A stretch of DNA of 54,031 nt from Pseudomonadota bacterium (GTDB taxonomy: Bacteria > Pseudomonadota > Gammaproteobacteria > Pseudomonadales > Moraxellaceae). Positions 54,020 through 54,031 of the stretch are shown one piece after another. Position numbers and translations under genes: made by a program. The notes under the pieces were generated by a model. The model ran no database searches and was not told the origin of the DNA. It saw nothing but the letters and a program-made list of their open reading frames with translations. Positions within the stretch are counted from its first letter, which is position 1, and the number at the start of each line of letters is the position of its first letter. Location: assembly GCA_021848605.1 (NCBI GenBank), contig JAJZUM010000002.1, forward strand, positions 1 to 54,031, written 5' to 3'.

Positions 54020-54031
54020 TTAATGACGTGA

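Noticed and set aside
1-54031. tRNA, rRNA, CRISPR array or intact insertion sequence
   Set aside because: None was seen in the gene-free gaps, which are short and show no cloverleaf or regular repeat.

Overview
The window looks like a piece of a gammaproteobacterial chromosome of moderate GC. The evidence is the trpE-trpG-trpD-trpC cluster convergent with a Vfr/CRP-type regulator, phoH-ybeY-corC-lnt, uvrA divergent from an MFS gene and ssb, parC/parE, coq7, rlmJ, hslR and rpmE, all in Pseudomonas-like arrangements. I cannot name the genus from sequence alone. Both window edges appear to cut genes or contigs.

Region 1 (1-5980, + strand) is a sigma-54-type promoter followed by an SsuA/NMT1-type ABC importer of the 'urea carboxylase-related' kind, a creatininase-family amidohydrolase, a type III-like/GlnT glutamine synthetase and a NikR-like ribbon-helix-helix regulator that has lost two of the four nickel ligands. 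Region 2 (6105-12840, - strand) is a methylcitrate-cycle operon for propionate, gntR(prpQ-like)-prpB-prpC-acnD-prpF, with two ATTGT-N2-ACAAT operators around its promoter. Region 3 (13016-20290, - strand) is a guanidine assimilation operon: sigma-54-type promoter, a guanidine-I (ykkC) riboswitch, an intrinsic terminator, two DUF1989 carboxyguanidine deiminase subunits, a 1204-residue urea/guanidine carboxylase, and an allophanate hydrolase split into two coupled ORFs. Regions 1 and 3 together read as one nitrogen-scavenging system: import, carboxylation, deimination, allophanate hydrolysis to ammonia and CO2, and glutamine-type assimilation. Nitrogen control (sigma-54) is layered with guanidine sensing (the riboswitch).

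Region 4 (about 20430-24110) is an accessory island of small and decaying genes: a lipoprotein, a 35-residue membrane peptide, a frameshifted DUF2384 antitoxin, a zeta-like kinase with a small partner, a serine-recombinase remnant, a HigB-type toxin killed by an amber codon and a G9 frameshift next to its intact antitoxin, a hicAB pair whose hicA has no obvious start codon, and a TPR scrap.

Region 5 (24173-54031) is mostly housekeeping: ssb, MFS, uvrA, a MerR regulator, cpdA, parC, parE, rpmE, hslR, a three-gene FAD dehydrogenase/isomerase/FAH operon, an esterase, phoH-ybeY-corC-lnt, rlmJ, an acyltransferase-SGNH protein, a HIT protein, coq7, sulP, a bacteriohemerythrin, vfr/crp and trpCDGE. 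No rRNA, tRNA, CRISPR array or intact insertion sequence was seen.
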